From Leclercia sp. LSNIH1 (GTDB taxonomy: Bacteria > Pseudomonadota > Gammaproteobacteria > Enterobacterales > Enterobacteriaceae), in contig NZ_CP026167.1 in the NCBI RefSeq assembly GCF_002902985.1, positions 1 through 64,000 of the forward strand: DNA of 64,000 nucleotides, in the 5' to 3' direction. Positions 46,933 through 57,430 of this stretch are shown one piece after another (the stretch's first letter is position 1; every line of letters starts with the position of its first letter). A program made the translations under genes and the position numbers. The notes below the pieces were generated by a model. The model was not told the DNA's origin. It did not search any database and worked only from the letters and a program-made list of their open reading frames with translations.

Positions 46933-48111
46933 TTAGCGAGCGCCCCAACCAAGCGTCCTCTGTGCCAGCACATCGCGTGCCGGAATGAATAGTTCCATCG
47001 CCATTAACCCGGCGTTACGCCCCACGACCAGCGGCGCCCAGCGATTGGCAAACAGATGCACCAGCCCGTCGGTTACGCCGATCGTCGCCGCTTTATCTGC
47101 CTGGCGACGCTTCTGGTAGTGGCATAACACCGGATATGCCCCGCAATCCTGCTGTTGCGCAAATGCCTCGGCCAGGGTTTCGGCAAGGGTCATGACATCG
47201 CGCAGCCCGAGGTTAAAGCCCTGTCCGGCGATGGGATGTAATGTCTGTGCTGCATTGCCCACCAGCGCGACGCGATGGGAGACAGATTGCGACGCCGTAG
47301 TTAAGGCCAGGGGATAGAACGAACGCTTGCCCGCATGGGTGATCCGCCCCAGCCGCCAGCCAAAGGCTTTTTGCAGTTCGGTGCAGAAGCGTTCATCAGA
47401 CCAGCTCTGCACATCGTCCGCACTCTCCAGCGGATGGCACCAGACCAGCGAGCTGCGCCCCTGCGACATCGGCAACATGGCCAGCGGGCCATGTTGGGTA
47501 AAACGTTCAAAAGCGCGACCACGGTGTGGCTCGGCGGTGGCGACGTTGGCAATCACCGCCAGCTGATGATAGGGCTGCTGTTGCCACTGGATCCCGCACT
47601 GCTGGCCGAGCGCCGAACGGGAGCCGTCGGCAGCCACCAGCAGTTGTCCGTCAAGGGTGGTGCCGTCATCGAGGGTGACGCTCACCGCCGCTTCGCTGCG
47701 GGTAAAATGCTCCACGCGCGCCGGGCAATGCAGCGTCACGCCAGGGGCCTCCTTTAGCAGACGGAACAGGCGCAGACCCACGTCGTGCAGTTCAACCACC
47801 TGCCCCAGCGCATCAATGCGGTAATCCTGCGCCTCAAGGGTGACAAACCCGGCGTGGCCCCGGTCGCTGACATGAACGGTTTCGATGGCCGTGGCACAAT
47901 CGGCAATCGCCTGCCAGATGCCGCTACGCGCGAGCTGCTGGCAGGTGCCCTGCGCCAGGGCGATAGCGCGTCCGTCAAAACCCGGATGGCCCGTTGACTG
48001 CGGGGCAACGGCTTCGATCAGATGGATCGGCAGCTTACCCTGGGTCAGGGAAGAGAGGGTCAGCGCCAGCGTTGCCCCCGTCATGCCTCCGCCAACGATG
48101 ATGATGCTCAT
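46933..48111 (-). CDS. ubiH: Ubiquinone C1-hydroxylase UbiH
   Basis: UbiH hydroxylates carbon 1 of the ubiquinone ring. The 392-residue FAD monooxygenase shows GGGMTGATLALTL (7-19), ADGSRSALGQQ and GNAAQTLHPIAGQGFNLGLRD. Its ATG overlaps the pepP stop in ATGA, so translation is coupled. It is homologous to UbiI, encoded next. Confidence 0.97.
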   Translation of the reverse strand: MSIIIVGGGMTGATLALTLSSLTQGKLPIHLIEAVAPQSTGHPGFDGRAIALAQGTCQQLARSGIWQAIADCATAIETVHVSDRGHAGFVTLEAQDYRIDALGQVVELHDVGLRLFRLLKEAPGVTLHCPARVEHFTRSEAAVSVTLDDGTTLDGQLLVAADGSRSALGQQCGIQWQQQPYHQLAVIANVATAEPHRGRAFERFTQHGPLAMLPMSQGRSSLVWCHPLESADDVQSWSDERFCTELQKAFGWRLGRITHAGKRSFYPLALTTASQSVSHRVALVGNAAQTLHPIAGQGFNLGLRDVMTLAETLAEAFAQQQDCGAYPVLCHYQKRRQADKAATIGVTDGLVHLFANRWAPLVVGRNAGLMAMELFIPARDVLAQRTLGWGAR

Positions 48112-49421
48112 GCGCGCGCCGCCGCCATCAGCGCCTCGATCTCATCGGCATTTTTCACCACCGACGCGGTGAGGTTTTCGTTGCCGGTTTCGGTGATAAC
48201 GATGTCGTCTTCGATGCGAATGCCGATACCGCGATACTCCGCAGGCACATCGGCATCCGGTGCGATATAGAGCCCCGGCTCAACGGTCAGCACCATGCCA
48301 GGCTCCAGCACGCGCGAACGCTCCGGGCCATACGCTCCCACATCATGCACATCCAGCCCCAGCCAGTGGCTCAGGCCATGCATAAAGAAGGGACGGTGCG
48401 CACTCTCAGCAACCAGCTGATCGACATCGCCCTGCAGGATACCCAGATCCACCAGCCCGCTGACCATGATGCGCACCACTTCACCGGTCACTTCCTGAAT
48501 GGAGGTGCCAGGGCGGAACAGCATCAGCGCCGTATCCAGCGAGTGCAGAACAATGTCGTAAATCGCGCGCTGGGCTGGGGTAAATTTACCGTTCACCGGG
48601 AAGGTGCGGGTGATATCCCCGGCATAGCCTTTAAATTCACATCCGGCATCAATCAGCACCAGATCGCCATCCCGCAGTTCGGACTCGTTTTCGGTGTAGT
48701 GAAGAATGCAGCCATTTTCACCGCCGCCCACAATGGTGTTGTAGGCCGGATAGCGCGCGCCGTGGCGGGAAAATTCATGATGAATTTCCCCTTCAAGCTG
48801 ATATTCGAACATTCCCGGACGACACTTTTCCATCGCCCGGGTATGAGCCAGCGCGCTGATTTCACCCGCGCGACGCATCACCTCCAGCTCTTCAGCCGAT
48901 TTAAACAGGCGCAGTTCATGCACAACGGGACGCCAGTCGGTGATCGTTGCGGGCGCTTTCAGATTTTGCCGGGCGCCTTTGCGCAGCTTATCCAGCGCGG
49001 CAAAGAGAATCTCGTCGGCATACGCGTATTCGCCCTGGGCGTGGTAAACCACATCCAGGCCATTGAGCAGCTGGTAGAGCTGATCGTTGATTTCGCTGAA
49101 CGCCAGGGCGCGATCCACGCCCAGCTTTTCCGGCGCGGCCTGCTGTCCTAGCCGACGGCCAAACCAAATTTCGGCGGTGAGATCCCGAACGCGGTTAAAC
49201 AGCACGCTGTGGTTGTGGGTGTCATCACTTTTAATCAGCACCAGTACCGACTCCGGCTCGTTGAAGCCGGTGAAGTACCAGAAATCACTGCTCTGGCGAT
49301 ACGGATACTCGCTATCGTTACTGCGCGTGGCCTCCGGTGCGGCAAATATCAGCGCGGCGCTTCCCGGCTGCATCGTAGCCAGCAGCGCCTGACGGCGACG
49401 AAGGTACTCTTGCTGAGTCAT
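48108..49421 (-). CDS. pepP: Xaa-Pro aminopeptidase P
   Basis: PepP removes an N-terminal residue that precedes proline. The 437-residue protein (E. coli 441) has an N-terminal creatinase-like domain and a C-terminal pita-bread domain with the two-metal ligands in VLIDAGCEFKGYAGDITRTF (two Asp), HGLSHWLGLDVHD (His), TVEPGLYI (Glu) and IRIEDDIVIT (Glu). It overlaps ubiH by 4 bp and follows ygfB after 21 bp. Confidence 0.97.
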   Translation of the reverse strand: MTQQEYLRRRQALLATMQPGSAALIFAAPEATRSNDSEYPYRQSSDFWYFTGFNEPESVLVLIKSDDTHNHSVLFNRVRDLTAEIWFGRRLGQQAAPEKLGVDRALAFSEINDQLYQLLNGLDVVYHAQGEYAYADEILFAALDKLRKGARQNLKAPATITDWRPVVHELRLFKSAEELEVMRRAGEISALAHTRAMEKCRPGMFEYQLEGEIHHEFSRHGARYPAYNTIVGGGENGCILHYTENESELRDGDLVLIDAGCEFKGYAGDITRTFPVNGKFTPAQRAIYDIVLHSLDTALMLFRPGTSIQEVTGEVVRIMVSGLVDLGILQGDVDQLVAESAHRPFFMHGLSHWLGLDVHDVGAYGPERSRVLEPGMVLTVEPGLYIAPDADVPAEYRGIGIRIEDDIVITETGNENLTASVVKNADEIEALMAAARA

Positions 49422-49442
49422 GACACCCTCCAGTAGTTGTTA

Positions 49443-50021
49443 TTAGTGTAAGGTTGGTTTGCGCACTTCCGGCGCAGTGGGCTGAGTCCGCGTAAAGGTA
49501 TCGTGGCAGAGCAACGACGCGACGCGCACATACTCAATGATCTCTTCGAGGGACATTTCCAGCTCTTCCTGGTCCTCTTCCTCGTCGTAGCCCAGCTGTG
49601 CAATGTTGCGCAGATCGTCGATCGCTTCTCCGGCTTCGCCCGTCACCTTTTCAAGTTTAGGCTGCGTTACGCCCAACCCCAACAGGTAATGGTTAACCCA
49701 CCCGGCCAGCGCATCGGCGCGATCGAACACGCTGACGTCGTCGCCATCAGGCAGATAAAGCTGAAAAAGGAAGCCGTCATCTTCCAGCGCATCGCTGATT
49801 GCGCCATGCATACTGCGCAACGCCTGGGCCAGATCGTGACCAAACGCCAGACCTTCGTTCGTCAGGTCGTGAACCAGCGGCAGCCATGAGCTGTCGTTGT
49901 TTCCACCACACAGCATCCCGCTGATCAGACCGTGCATTTCAGCAGGTGTTAAACCCACGCCCTGCTGGTTCAGTAACTGGCTAACGTCGTTGTAGCCAGG
50001 CATTTCGTTCTGTATAGACAT
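49443..50021 (-). CDS. ygfB: UPF0149 protein YgfB
   Basis: The 192-residue acidic helical protein matches E. coli YgfB (UPF0149 family). The cysteine and histidines in [13 protein letters not shown] and LLCHDTF are family hallmarks. The Pseudomonas homologue affects ampDh3 expression and beta-lactam resistance; in enterobacteria the role is unclear. The ATG at 50021 aligns with [10 protein letters not shown]; the frame runs two codons further. It leads the pepP-ubiH-ubiI operon and diverges from zapA. Confidence 0.94.
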   Translation of the reverse strand: MSIQNEMPGYNDVSQLLNQQGVGLTPAEMHGLISGMLCGGNNDSSWLPLVHDLTNEGLAFGHDLAQALRSMHGAISDALEDDGFLFQLYLPDGDDVSVFDRADALAGWVNHYLLGLGVTQPKLEKVTGEAGEAIDDLRNIAQLGYDEEEDQEELEMSLEEIIEYVRVASLLCHDTFTRTQPTAPEVRKPTLH

Positions 50022-50122
50022 GCGCATTCGTCATCATTGGGAGGAATATTCATGGTATGCTACCACTTTGGACCCTGGTGAACCAGAATAGGGCTTGTAT
50101 CTGCGCACCAGGGTAGCTATAG

Positions 50123-50518
<396 letters not shown>

Positions 50519-50559
50519 CACTTCATGGTCTACTATGGTAGAGTGACCCTGAAGGAAAA

Positions 50560-50743
50560 ATTTCTCTGAGATGTTCGCATGCGGGCCAGTCCCCTGAGCC
50601 GATATTTCATACCACAAGAATGTGGCGCTCCATGGTTGGTGAGCATGCTCGGTTCGTCCGAGAAGCCTTAAAATCATGACGACACATTCACCTTGAACCA
50701 AGGGTTCAAGGGTTACAGCCTGCGGCGGCATCTCGGAGATTCC
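50560..50743 (+). ncRNA. ssrS: 6S RNA
   Basis: The 184-nt sequence from ATTTCTCTGAGATGTTCGCA to CATCTCGGAGATTCC matches E. coli 6S RNA almost base for base, with the closing stem (TCTCTGAGATG with CATCTCGGAGA) and the central bubble that mimics an open promoter. It binds the sigma-70 holoenzyme in stationary phase and is released by pRNA synthesis. Its changes against E. coli are mostly paired, such as GCATGCGGG. It lies between zapA and fau and is cotranscribed with fau. Confidence 0.97.
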
Positions 50744-50768
50744 CTCACCTTTCTACCCAGCGACTACC

Positions 50769-51365
50769 ATGACGCAACTTCCTGAAGCTCCTGCCACACG
50801 TCAACAAATTCGTCAGTTTATTCGCCAGCAACGCAGAGCCCTAACGCCTGAACAGCAAGCCCATTTCGCGCAGCAAGCCGCGGCCCGCATGATGGCGTAT
50901 CCGCCTATGGTCATGGCGCACACGGTGGCCCTGTTCCTCTCCTTTGATGGCGAACTCGATACCCAGCCGCTTATCGATGAACTCTGGCGCAGCGGGAAGA
51001 AAGTCTATCTGCCGGTACTCCACCCTTTTAGCCCGGGTCATCTCCTGTTTCTGCACTATCACCCTCACAGCGAACTGGTGGTAAATCGTCTGAAAATCAC
51101 CGAGCCGAAACTGGACGTGCGCGACGTATTGCCGCTGGATCAGCTGGATGTGCTGGTGACGCCGCTGGTGGCGTTTGATGAGAGCGGCCAGCGCTTAGGC
51201 ATGGGCGGGGGTTTTTACGATCGCACCCTGCAAAACTGGCAGCAGTACGGTTTACATCCCGTGGGCTATGCGCATGATTGTCAGGGCGTTGAAGCGTTAC
51301 CGGTGGAGAAGTGGGATATCCCGCTGCCTGCGGTGGTGACGCCGTCCAGAATTTGGCAGTGGTGA
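50769..51365 (+). CDS. fau: 5-formyltetrahydrofolate cyclo-ligase
   Basis: The enzyme (YgfA) converts 5-formyl-THF to 5,10-methenyl-THF with ATP. The 198-residue protein has the nucleotide-binding loop RLGMGGGFYDRTL (about 145-157) and the N-terminal RQQRRALTPEQQ helix. The ATG at 50769 has no clear ribosome binding site, and some homologues are annotated about 16 residues shorter, so the start is uncertain. It follows 6S RNA on the same transcript. Confidence 0.93.
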   Translation: MTQLPEAPATRQQIRQFIRQQRRALTPEQQAHFAQQAAARMMAYPPMVMAHTVALFLSFDGELDTQPLIDELWRSGKKVYLPVLHPFSPGHLLFLHYHPHSELVVNRLKITEPKLDVRDVLPLDQLDVLVTPLVAFDESGQRLGMGGGFYDRTLQNWQQYGLHPVGYAHDCQGVEALPVEKWDIPLPAVVTPSRIWQW

Positions 51366-51370
51366 AAAAA

Positions 51371-51450
51371 GCCGGGTGGCGGCGTCGCCTTACCCGGCCT
51401 ACACGGAACATTCAAATTTTGTAGGTCGGGTAAGCGAAGCGCCACCCGAC
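51371..51450. repeat. REP pair between fau and serA
   Basis: Two inverted REP units (51371-51402 and 51421-51450) lie between the convergent fau and serA ends, the commonest REP setting. Confidence 0.85.
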
Positions 51451-51465
51451 AAAACAAAACGCAGA

Positions 51466-52698
51466 TTAGTAAAGCAGACGCGCGCGAATCGTGCCCGGAA
51501 TGGCCTTCATCCCCTGCAGCGCTTTCTCTGCAACATCTTCATCTGCTTCGATATCGATAACCACATAACCCATCTGCGCGTTAGTTTGCAGATACTGTGC
51601 GGCAATGTTGACCCCCTGCTCGGCGAAGATCTGGTTAATGGCCGTCAGCACGCCCGGACGGTTTTCATGGATATGCAGCAGACGGCGACCGCCGTGCAGC
51701 GGCAGAGAGACTTCCGGGAAGTTGACCGCAGAGAGGGTGGAACCGTTGTCGGAGTATTTGCTCAGCTTACCGGCCACTTCAAGACCGATATTTTCCTGCG
51801 CTTCCTGCGTGGAGCCGCCAATGTGCGGGGTCAGGATCACGTTGTCGAACTCGCACAGCGGAGAGGTAAACGGATCGCTGTTGGTCGCCGGCTCGGTCGG
51901 GAAGACGTCAATGGCCGCCCCCGCCAGATGTTTGCTTTTCAGGGCGTCGCACAGGGCAGGAATATCCACCACCGTACCACGCGCGGCGTTGATCAGCAGC
52001 GAGCCCGGCTTCATCAGCGCCAGCTCTTCCGCACCCATCATGTTTTTGGTAGAAGCGTTTTCCGGCACGTGCAGGCTCACCACGTCGCTCATGTTGAGCA
52101 GATCGGAGAGATGCTGAACCTGAGTAGCGTTACCCAGCGGCAGTTTGCTTTCAATGTCGTAGAAGAAGACGTGCATCCCGAGCGATTCAGCGAGAATGCC
52201 CAGCTGTGTACCGATGTGGCCGTAACCGATAATCCCCAGCTTCTTACCACGCGCTTCAAAAGAGCCTGAGGCCAGCTTATTCCAGATCCCGCGGTGCGCT
52301 TTGGCGTTGGCTTCAGGGATGCCGCGCAGCAGCAGCAGGAGTTCGCCGATAACCAGCTCCGCCACGGAACGGGTGTTGGAGAATGGCGCGTTGAATACCG
52401 GAATCCCGCGCTTCGCGGCAGCATCAAGATCGACCTGGTTGGTGCCGATACAGAAGCAGCCAATCGCCACCAGTTTTTCTGCCGCGGCAATAACCTCTTC
52501 GGTCAGGTGGGTACGGGATCGCAGGCCAATGAAGTGGGCATCACGGATCGACTCTTTCAGCTGTTCGGTATCCAGTGCACCTTTGTGAAATTCGATGTTG
52601 GTGTAACCCGCCGCACGAAGGCTATCCAGTGCTTTCTGATGCACCCCTTCGACCAGCAGAAATTTAATCTTGTCTTTCTCCAGTGATACCTTTGCCAT
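51466..52698 (-). CDS. serA: D-3-phosphoglycerate dehydrogenase
   Basis: SerA starts serine synthesis by oxidising 3-phosphoglycerate with NAD and is inhibited by L-serine. The 410-residue protein has the substrate and NAD domains (GYGHIGTQLG NAD loop near 158-167, catalytic His in LTPHIGGST) and a C-terminal ACT domain (about 337-410, HIHENRPGVLTAINQIF). The ATG at 52698 gives the E. coli start MAKVSLEKDKIKF; the upstream frame of 42 codons is the promoter region. Confidence 0.98.
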   Translation of the reverse strand: MAKVSLEKDKIKFLLVEGVHQKALDSLRAAGYTNIEFHKGALDTEQLKESIRDAHFIGLRSRTHLTEEVIAAAEKLVAIGCFCIGTNQVDLDAAAKRGIPVFNAPFSNTRSVAELVIGELLLLLRGIPEANAKAHRGIWNKLASGSFEARGKKLGIIGYGHIGTQLGILAESLGMHVFFYDIESKLPLGNATQVQHLSDLLNMSDVVSLHVPENASTKNMMGAEELALMKPGSLLINAARGTVVDIPALCDALKSKHLAGAAIDVFPTEPATNSDPFTSPLCEFDNVILTPHIGGSTQEAQENIGLEVAGKLSKYSDNGSTLSAVNFPEVSLPLHGGRRLLHIHENRPGVLTAINQIFAEQGVNIAAQYLQTNAQMGYVVIDIEADEDVAEKALQGMKAIPGTIRARLLY

Positions 52699-52929
52699 TT
52701 CCCCGACCCTGTCTGATTGTCTGAACTGTTGTTGTGCTGGATTGAGATCCACTCCCGCCAACATATCAAAAAAAACTATTGCAGCAATATGAACGTTTGC
52801 GTCGGCACTCTGAAGAAATGTCATACAGCCGCAATTGGCAGTGAATTATTCTGTGGAGCAGGAGGAAAGCGGCAGGATCGTCAGGAGAGGATTAGAAATG
52901 TGACACAAGTCACCAAATATCGCTTTTGC

Positions 52930-52959
52930 AAAAATAATTAGCGGGGGGACGCTCCCCCC
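52930..52959 (-). terminator. rpiA terminator
   Basis: GGGGGGA and TCCCCCC pair around GCG on the minus strand, followed by GCTAATTATTTTT. It lies just after the rpiA stop and before the serA promoter. Confidence 0.85.
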
Positions 52960-52965
52960 GTCAGA

Positions 52966-53625
52966 TCATTTCACGATGGTTTTGACGCCCTCGGCGGTGC
53001 CAATCAGCGCGACATCCGCGCCACGGTTGGCGAATAACCCTACGGTTACTACGCCTGGCAGGCCATTAATGGCGTTTTCCAGCGCCACGGCGTCGAGGAT
53101 CTCCAGACCGTGCACATCCAGAATCACGTTACCATTGTCCGTCACCACCCCCTGACGGTATTCCGGGCGTCCGCCCAGCTTGACCAGCTCACGGGCGACC
53201 GCGCTACGCGCCATGGGGATCACTTCAACCGGCAGCGGGAATTTGCCAAGGATATCCACCTGCTTCGAGGCATCGGCGATACAGATGAACTTGTCCGCAA
53301 CAGAGGCGATGATTTTTTCACGCGTCAGCGCCGCGCCGCCGCCCTTGATCATCTGCATATGGCCGTTGATTTCATCCGCGCCATCAACGTAGATTCCCAG
53401 GCGGTCGACTTCATTCAGATCGAAAACGGTAATGCCCAGGCTTTTCAGCTTTTCCGTGGATGCATCGGAGCTGGAAACCGCGCCCTCGATCTGCCCTTTC
53501 ATCGTGCCGAGCGCATCAATAAAGTGTGCTGCCGTTGACCCTGTGCCCACGCCGACAATGGTACCCGGCTGTACATACTGGAGAGCGGCCCATCCTACTG
53601 CTTTTTTCAGTTCATCCTGCGTCAT
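52966..53625 (-). CDS. rpiA: Ribose-5-phosphate isomerase A
   Basis: RpiA interconverts ribose 5-phosphate and ribulose 5-phosphate in the pentose phosphate pathway. The 219-residue protein matches E. coli, with [13 protein letters not shown] (phosphate loop), YVDGADEIN and [11 protein letters not shown] (catalytic Asp and Glu). The frame extends 12 codons upstream but the ATG at 53625 aligns with [11 protein letters not shown]. It diverges from argP. Confidence 0.98.
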   Translation of the reverse strand: MTQDELKKAVGWAALQYVQPGTIVGVGTGSTAAHFIDALGTMKGQIEGAVSSSDASTEKLKSLGITVFDLNEVDRLGIYVDGADEINGHMQMIKGGGAALTREKIIASVADKFICIADASKQVDILGKFPLPVEVIPMARSAVARELVKLGGRPEYRQGVVTDNGNVILDVHGLEILDAVALENAINGLPGVVTVGLFANRGADVALIGTAEGVKTIVK

Positions 53626-53775
53626 GATCTCTTGCCCGTGGTGATTTTGCGTGACGCGCATTATAGAGCATTCACCTGCGCCATGTGATCTGCAAGGTCA
53701 CCAATTTCGTCTGTATCAAACATAAATTTATGTCATAGTGCGAAGTATTGAATTATTTGGGAGTCAGCCAGAGCA

Positions 53776-54669
53776 ATGAAACGTCCGGACTACAGAACAT
53801 TACAGGCCCTTGATGCCGTTATACGTGAACGCGGATTCGAACGCGCAGCACAGAAGCTGTGCATTACCCAGTCCGCCGTTTCGCAACGGATCAAACAGCT
53901 TGAGAATATGTTCGGGCAGCCGCTGCTGGTCCGTACCGTGCCGCCACGTCCCACCGAACAGGGGCAAAAGCTGCTGGCGCTGCTGCGTCAGGTTGAGCTG
54001 CTGGAAGATGAGTGGCTGGGTGACGAACAGACCGGCTCCACGCCGCTGCTTCTCTCCCTGGCGGTCAACGCCGACAGTCTGGCAACCTGGCTGCTGCCCG
54101 CGCTGGCGCCGGTGCTGGCCGATTCGCCTATCCGGCTGAATTTGCAGGTGGAAGACGAAACCCGTACCCAGGAGCGTCTGCGTCGCGGTGAAGTGGTGGG
54201 CGCGGTCAGTATCCAGCCTCAGGCGCTGCCAAGCTGCCTGGTGGATCAACTGGGGGCGCTGGATTATCTCTTCGTCGGCTCCAAAGCGTTTGCTGAGCGT
54301 TACTTCCCGAATGGCGTCACCCGCGCGGCGCTGCTTAAAGCGCCTGCCGTGGCGTTTGACCATCTCGATGATATGCATCAGGCGTTTTTACAGCAGAACT
54401 TCGATCTACCGCCCGGTAGCGTACCCTGCCATATCGTTAACTCATCAGAGGCCTTCGTGCAGCTGGCGCGTCAGGGCACAACCTGCTGCATGATCCCGCA
54501 TCTGCAGATCGAGAAAGAGCTGCAGAGCGGTGAGCTGATCGACCTGACGCCAGGCCTGCACCAGCGCCGCATGCTCTACTGGCACCGCTTCGCCCCGGAA
54601 AGCCGGATGATGCGCAACGTCACCGATGCACTGCTGGCCCACGGCCATAAGGTCCTGCGCCAGGACTAA
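53776..54669 (+). CDS. argP: LysR-type regulator ArgP (IciA)
   Basis: ArgP activates argO with arginine and holds it off with lysine, and controls other amino acid genes. The 297-residue protein has a winged helix at residues 4-60 ([26 protein letters not shown]) and an effector domain from about 90. GGGAG lies 10 nt upstream. Its target argO is only 1 kb downstream, as in E. coli. Confidence 0.96.
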   Translation: MKRPDYRTLQALDAVIRERGFERAAQKLCITQSAVSQRIKQLENMFGQPLLVRTVPPRPTEQGQKLLALLRQVELLEDEWLGDEQTGSTPLLLSLAVNADSLATWLLPALAPVLADSPIRLNLQVEDETRTQERLRRGEVVGAVSIQPQALPSCLVDQLGALDYLFVGSKAFAERYFPNGVTRAALLKAPAVAFDHLDDMHQAFLQQNFDLPPGSVPCHIVNSSEAFVQLARQGTTCCMIPHLQIEKELQSGELIDLTPGLHQRRMLYWHRFAPESRMMRNVTDALLAHGHKVLRQD

Positions 54670-54670
54670 T

Positions 54671-54709
54671 AAAAAAGCCGGGTCGCGTTAACGCTCACCC
54701 GGCTTTTTA
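54671..54709. terminator. REP-like bidirectional terminator between argP and yggE
   Basis: AGCCGGGT and ACCCGGCT form the stem; A6 before and T5 after give T-tracts in both directions. It lies between two convergent genes. Confidence 0.85.
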
Positions 54710-54729
54710 TTGCTGCTAAAGCACAACCA

Positions 54730-55515
54730 TTACGGGGCTTTTGTCGCCGTATCCGGCTGCTGCGCTTGCTGCTGCACCTGCGGAGTCTGCTGGCTCTGCT
54801 GCTGACCCTGTGCTGGCTCCAGCTGGAACACCACATCAACCTGATCGTCGAACTGAATTGTTGGCTGTTCGTAGGTATCCTGCGCGGAGACCGGCGCCGC
54901 TTCCGCTTTCATCATGCGCACCATCGGGCTCGGCTGGTAGTTAGAGACGTGGTAACGCACGCTGTAGACCGGACCCAGTTTGCTGTTGAAGCCAGACGCC
55001 AGCTGCTGCGCCTGACGCACGGCATCATCAATCGCCGCTTTACGCGCTTCGTCTTTATATTTCTCAGGTTGCGCAACACCCAGTGAGACTGAACGGATCT
55101 CATTCAGACCCGCTTTCAGCGCGCCATCCAGCAGGGCGTTAAGTTTATCGAGCTGACGCACCGTCACTTCCACGGAGCGCACCGCGCGGTAACCTTTCAG
55201 GATGCTTTTGCCATCCTTATAGTCATAATCCGGCTGGGTACGCAGGTTGGCAGAGTTGATATCTTTTTTACCCACGCCGTTCTGCTCCAGGAAAGAGAGA
55301 TATTGCGCAACGCGGTCGTCTGCCTGTTTCTTGGCGGTGGCAGCATCTTTGGCCGCCACGTTCACTTCAATGGCTAAGGTCGCAATATCCGGTGCCGCAT
55401 CCACGCTTGCGGTGCCGGAGGTCACAATGTGCGGGCTGTCAGGCAGTTCACTGGCCTGAACGGATGCTGCGCCAAAACCCATTAATGCCGCCAGGGCAAT
55501 TGCATTCAACTTCAC
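54730..55515 (-). CDS. yggE: Periplasmic oxidative-stress protein YggE (SIMPL domain)
   Basis: The 261-residue precursor has a signal peptide (cut after about residue 22, VQA-SE) and a SIMPL domain (DUF541) through about residue 235. The start is a GTG at 55515 with GGAGG about 7 nt before; the frame extends 18 codons more. The C-terminal tail of about 30 residues is rich in glutamine and longer than in E. coli (246 residues). E. coli YggE lowers reactive oxygen load by an unknown route. Confidence 0.92.
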   Translation of the reverse strand: MKLNAIALAALMGFGAASVQASELPDSPHIVTSGTASVDAAPDIATLAIEVNVAAKDAATAKKQADDRVAQYLSFLEQNGVGKKDINSANLRTQPDYDYKDGKSILKGYRAVRSVEVTVRQLDKLNALLDGALKAGLNEIRSVSLGVAQPEKYKDEARKAAIDDAVRQAQQLASGFNSKLGPVYSVRYHVSNYQPSPMVRMMKAEAAPVSAQDTYEQPTIQFDDQVDVVFQLEPAQGQQQSQQTPQVQQQAQQPDTATKAP

Positions 55516-55607
55516 TTTAATTCCTCCATGTTGCGAAGAGTGCCCAGGTAACAGGGCGCATGCCAGCAAGCTTAGCGACTGCTGGCCGAATGTCCATAAG
55601 ACAACGC

Positions 55608-56243
55608 TTAGTTGAATAGTTCACGAATGTGATGAATTCCCTCTTTCGCCAGCTGAAAAGCAATAAACCACATCACCACGCCGACCAGGCCGTTAATAAT
55701 GCGCTGAGCTTTGGCGGTGCGCAGACGGGGTGCCAGCCATGCAGCGAGCAGCGCCAGACCAAAGAACCAGAGGAAGGAAGCGCTGACGGTACCCAGCGCG
55801 AACCAGCGTCTCGGCTCGACATCCAGCTGCCCGCCCAGACTGCCCAGCACCACAAACGTATCCAGATAAACGTGCGGATTAAGCCAGGTTACCGCCAGCA
55901 TGGTGACGATAATTTTCCAGCGCCCCTGCTTCATGACTTCAGCGCTGGCCAGCTCAATATTGCTGCCCAGCGCCGTTTTAAGGGCGCCAAAACCATACCA
56001 GAGCAGAAAGGCGACGCCGCCCCAGGTGACCAGCGCCAGCAGCCAGGGAGACTGCATCAGTAGCGCGCTACCGCCAAAAATCCCGGCACAAATCAGTAGC
56101 ATATCGCTTAGTGCACACAGCAGCGCGATCATGATGTGATATTGGCGTCGAATACCCTGATTCATGACGAAGGCGTTTTGCGGGCCGAGAGGCAGGATCA
56201 TCGCCGCGCCAATCATAAGCCCCTGAAAATAAAAAGAGAACAT
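55608..56243 (-). CDS. argO: Arginine exporter ArgO
   Basis: ArgO is a LysE-family inner-membrane exporter of arginine (and lysine or canavanine). The 211-residue protein has about six helices and the family signature [19 protein letters not shown] (residues 12-30) and [13 protein letters not shown]. The ATG at 56243 matches the E. coli start MFSYYFQG; the frame continues 5 codons upstream. It is regulated by ArgP, encoded nearby. Confidence 0.96.
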   Translation of the reverse strand: MFSFYFQGLMIGAAMILPLGPQNAFVMNQGIRRQYHIMIALLCALSDMLLICAGIFGGSALLMQSPWLLALVTWGGVAFLLWYGFGALKTALGSNIELASAEVMKQGRWKIIVTMLAVTWLNPHVYLDTFVVLGSLGGQLDVEPRRWFALGTVSASFLWFFGLALLAAWLAPRLRTAKAQRIINGLVGVVMWFIAFQLAKEGIHHIRELFN

Positions 56244-56383
56244 GAACACTAATCTCAAAAATGTGACTTAAGGGCTGACTATACTGCGGGAGAATAATAA
56301 GAGGAAATGGATAATATTAATTGGCAATTAGTGAAGCTAATGTAACCCGGTACGCATTGCGCGCACCAGGTTACGATGAAACG

Positions 56384-57241
56384 TTATTCCGCCGGTTCTT
56401 TCACCCGCTTGAAGTTCACGTCCATCTGCGGATATGGGAAGCTGATGCCGTTAGCATCAAAGTCGCGCTTGATGCGCTCCAGTACGTCCCAGTAAACGCT
56501 TTGCAGATCGCTACTTTTGCTCCAGACGCGCACCACAAAGTTGATCGATGAAGCGCCCAGTTCGTTCAGACGCACGGTCATGTCGCGATCTTTCAGAATG
56601 CGTTCATCAGACTCGATAATGTTGGTGAGCAACTGCTTCACTTTGTCGATATCCGAGTCGTACGCTACGCCAATAATGAACTCATTACGACGCTCAGGTT
56701 CACGAGAGAAGTTGATGATGTTATTAGCGATAATCTTACCGTTCGGGATCACCACGATACGCCCGTCAACGGTGCGCAAGGTTGTCGAGAAGATCTGCAC
56801 CTGCAGCACGGTTCCGGCCACGCCGCCCAGATCCACATATTCGCCCGAGCGGAACGGACGGAAGGTGACCAGCAGCACCCCGGCGGCCAGGTTCGACAGC
56901 GAGCCCTGTAATGCCAGGCCAATAGCCAGACCGGCGGCACCGAGTACGGCGATTACCGACGCGGTCTGTACCCCTACACGCCCAAGCGCCGCGATCAGGG
57001 TAAAAGCGATGATGCCGTAGCGCACCAGCGCAGAGAGAAAGTCTGCTACCGTGGCATCAATATGGCGCGCCCGCATCACGCGGTTGACCGCATTAGAAAT
57101 GATGCGCGCAACAATCATACCGATGATGATAATGGCGATGGCCGCCACAATGTTTACCGCGTAACTCAACAGCAACGCCTGATTACGCACCAGCCAGGAG
57201 CCCGCGTTATTGATGCTATCTACAACACCGAGATCTTCCAT
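56384..57241 (-). CDS. mscS: Small-conductance mechanosensitive channel MscS
   Basis: MscS opens on membrane stretch and releases osmolytes on hypo-osmotic shock. The 285-residue protein (E. coli 286) has three helices; TM3 lines the pore with [24 protein letters not shown] (about 98-121), where glycine and alanine packing sets gating. A beta domain and the C-terminal cage follow. It lies between argO and fbaA as in E. coli. Confidence 0.97.
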   Translation of the reverse strand: MEDLGVVDSINNAGSWLVRNQALLLSYAVNIVAAIAIIIIGMIVARIISNAVNRVMRARHIDATVADFLSALVRYGIIAFTLIAALGRVGVQTASVIAVLGAAGLAIGLALQGSLSNLAAGVLLVTFRPFRSGEYVDLGGVAGTVLQVQIFSTTLRTVDGRIVVIPNGKIIANNIINFSREPERRNEFIIGVAYDSDIDKVKQLLTNIIESDERILKDRDMTVRLNELGASSINFVVRVWSKSSDLQSVYWDVLERIKRDFDANGISFPYPQMDVNFKRVKEPAE

Positions 57242-57376
57242 TTATCTTTCCTTATGCACATAAAACACAAATCCGCCCCATGCGGAGAGGAGCAAGTGTG
57301 TAAAGGGTAAACAAAAAGTTCGCAATATGCCAAGCAGATCACATAAAACAGCCACTATAGCCAGTTGAAAAGACAT

Positions 57377-57406
57377 AAAAAAAGCCCGCGATTAACGCGG
57401 GCTTTT
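57377..57406 (-). terminator. fbaA terminator
   Basis: AAGCCCGCG and CGCGGGCTT pair around TTAAT-type loop; on the minus strand TTTTTT follows. It ends the epd-pgk-fbaA transcript and is followed by mscS. Confidence 0.92.
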
Positions 57407-57430
57407 GATGCTTGCTGTCAGCAGCTTAAA

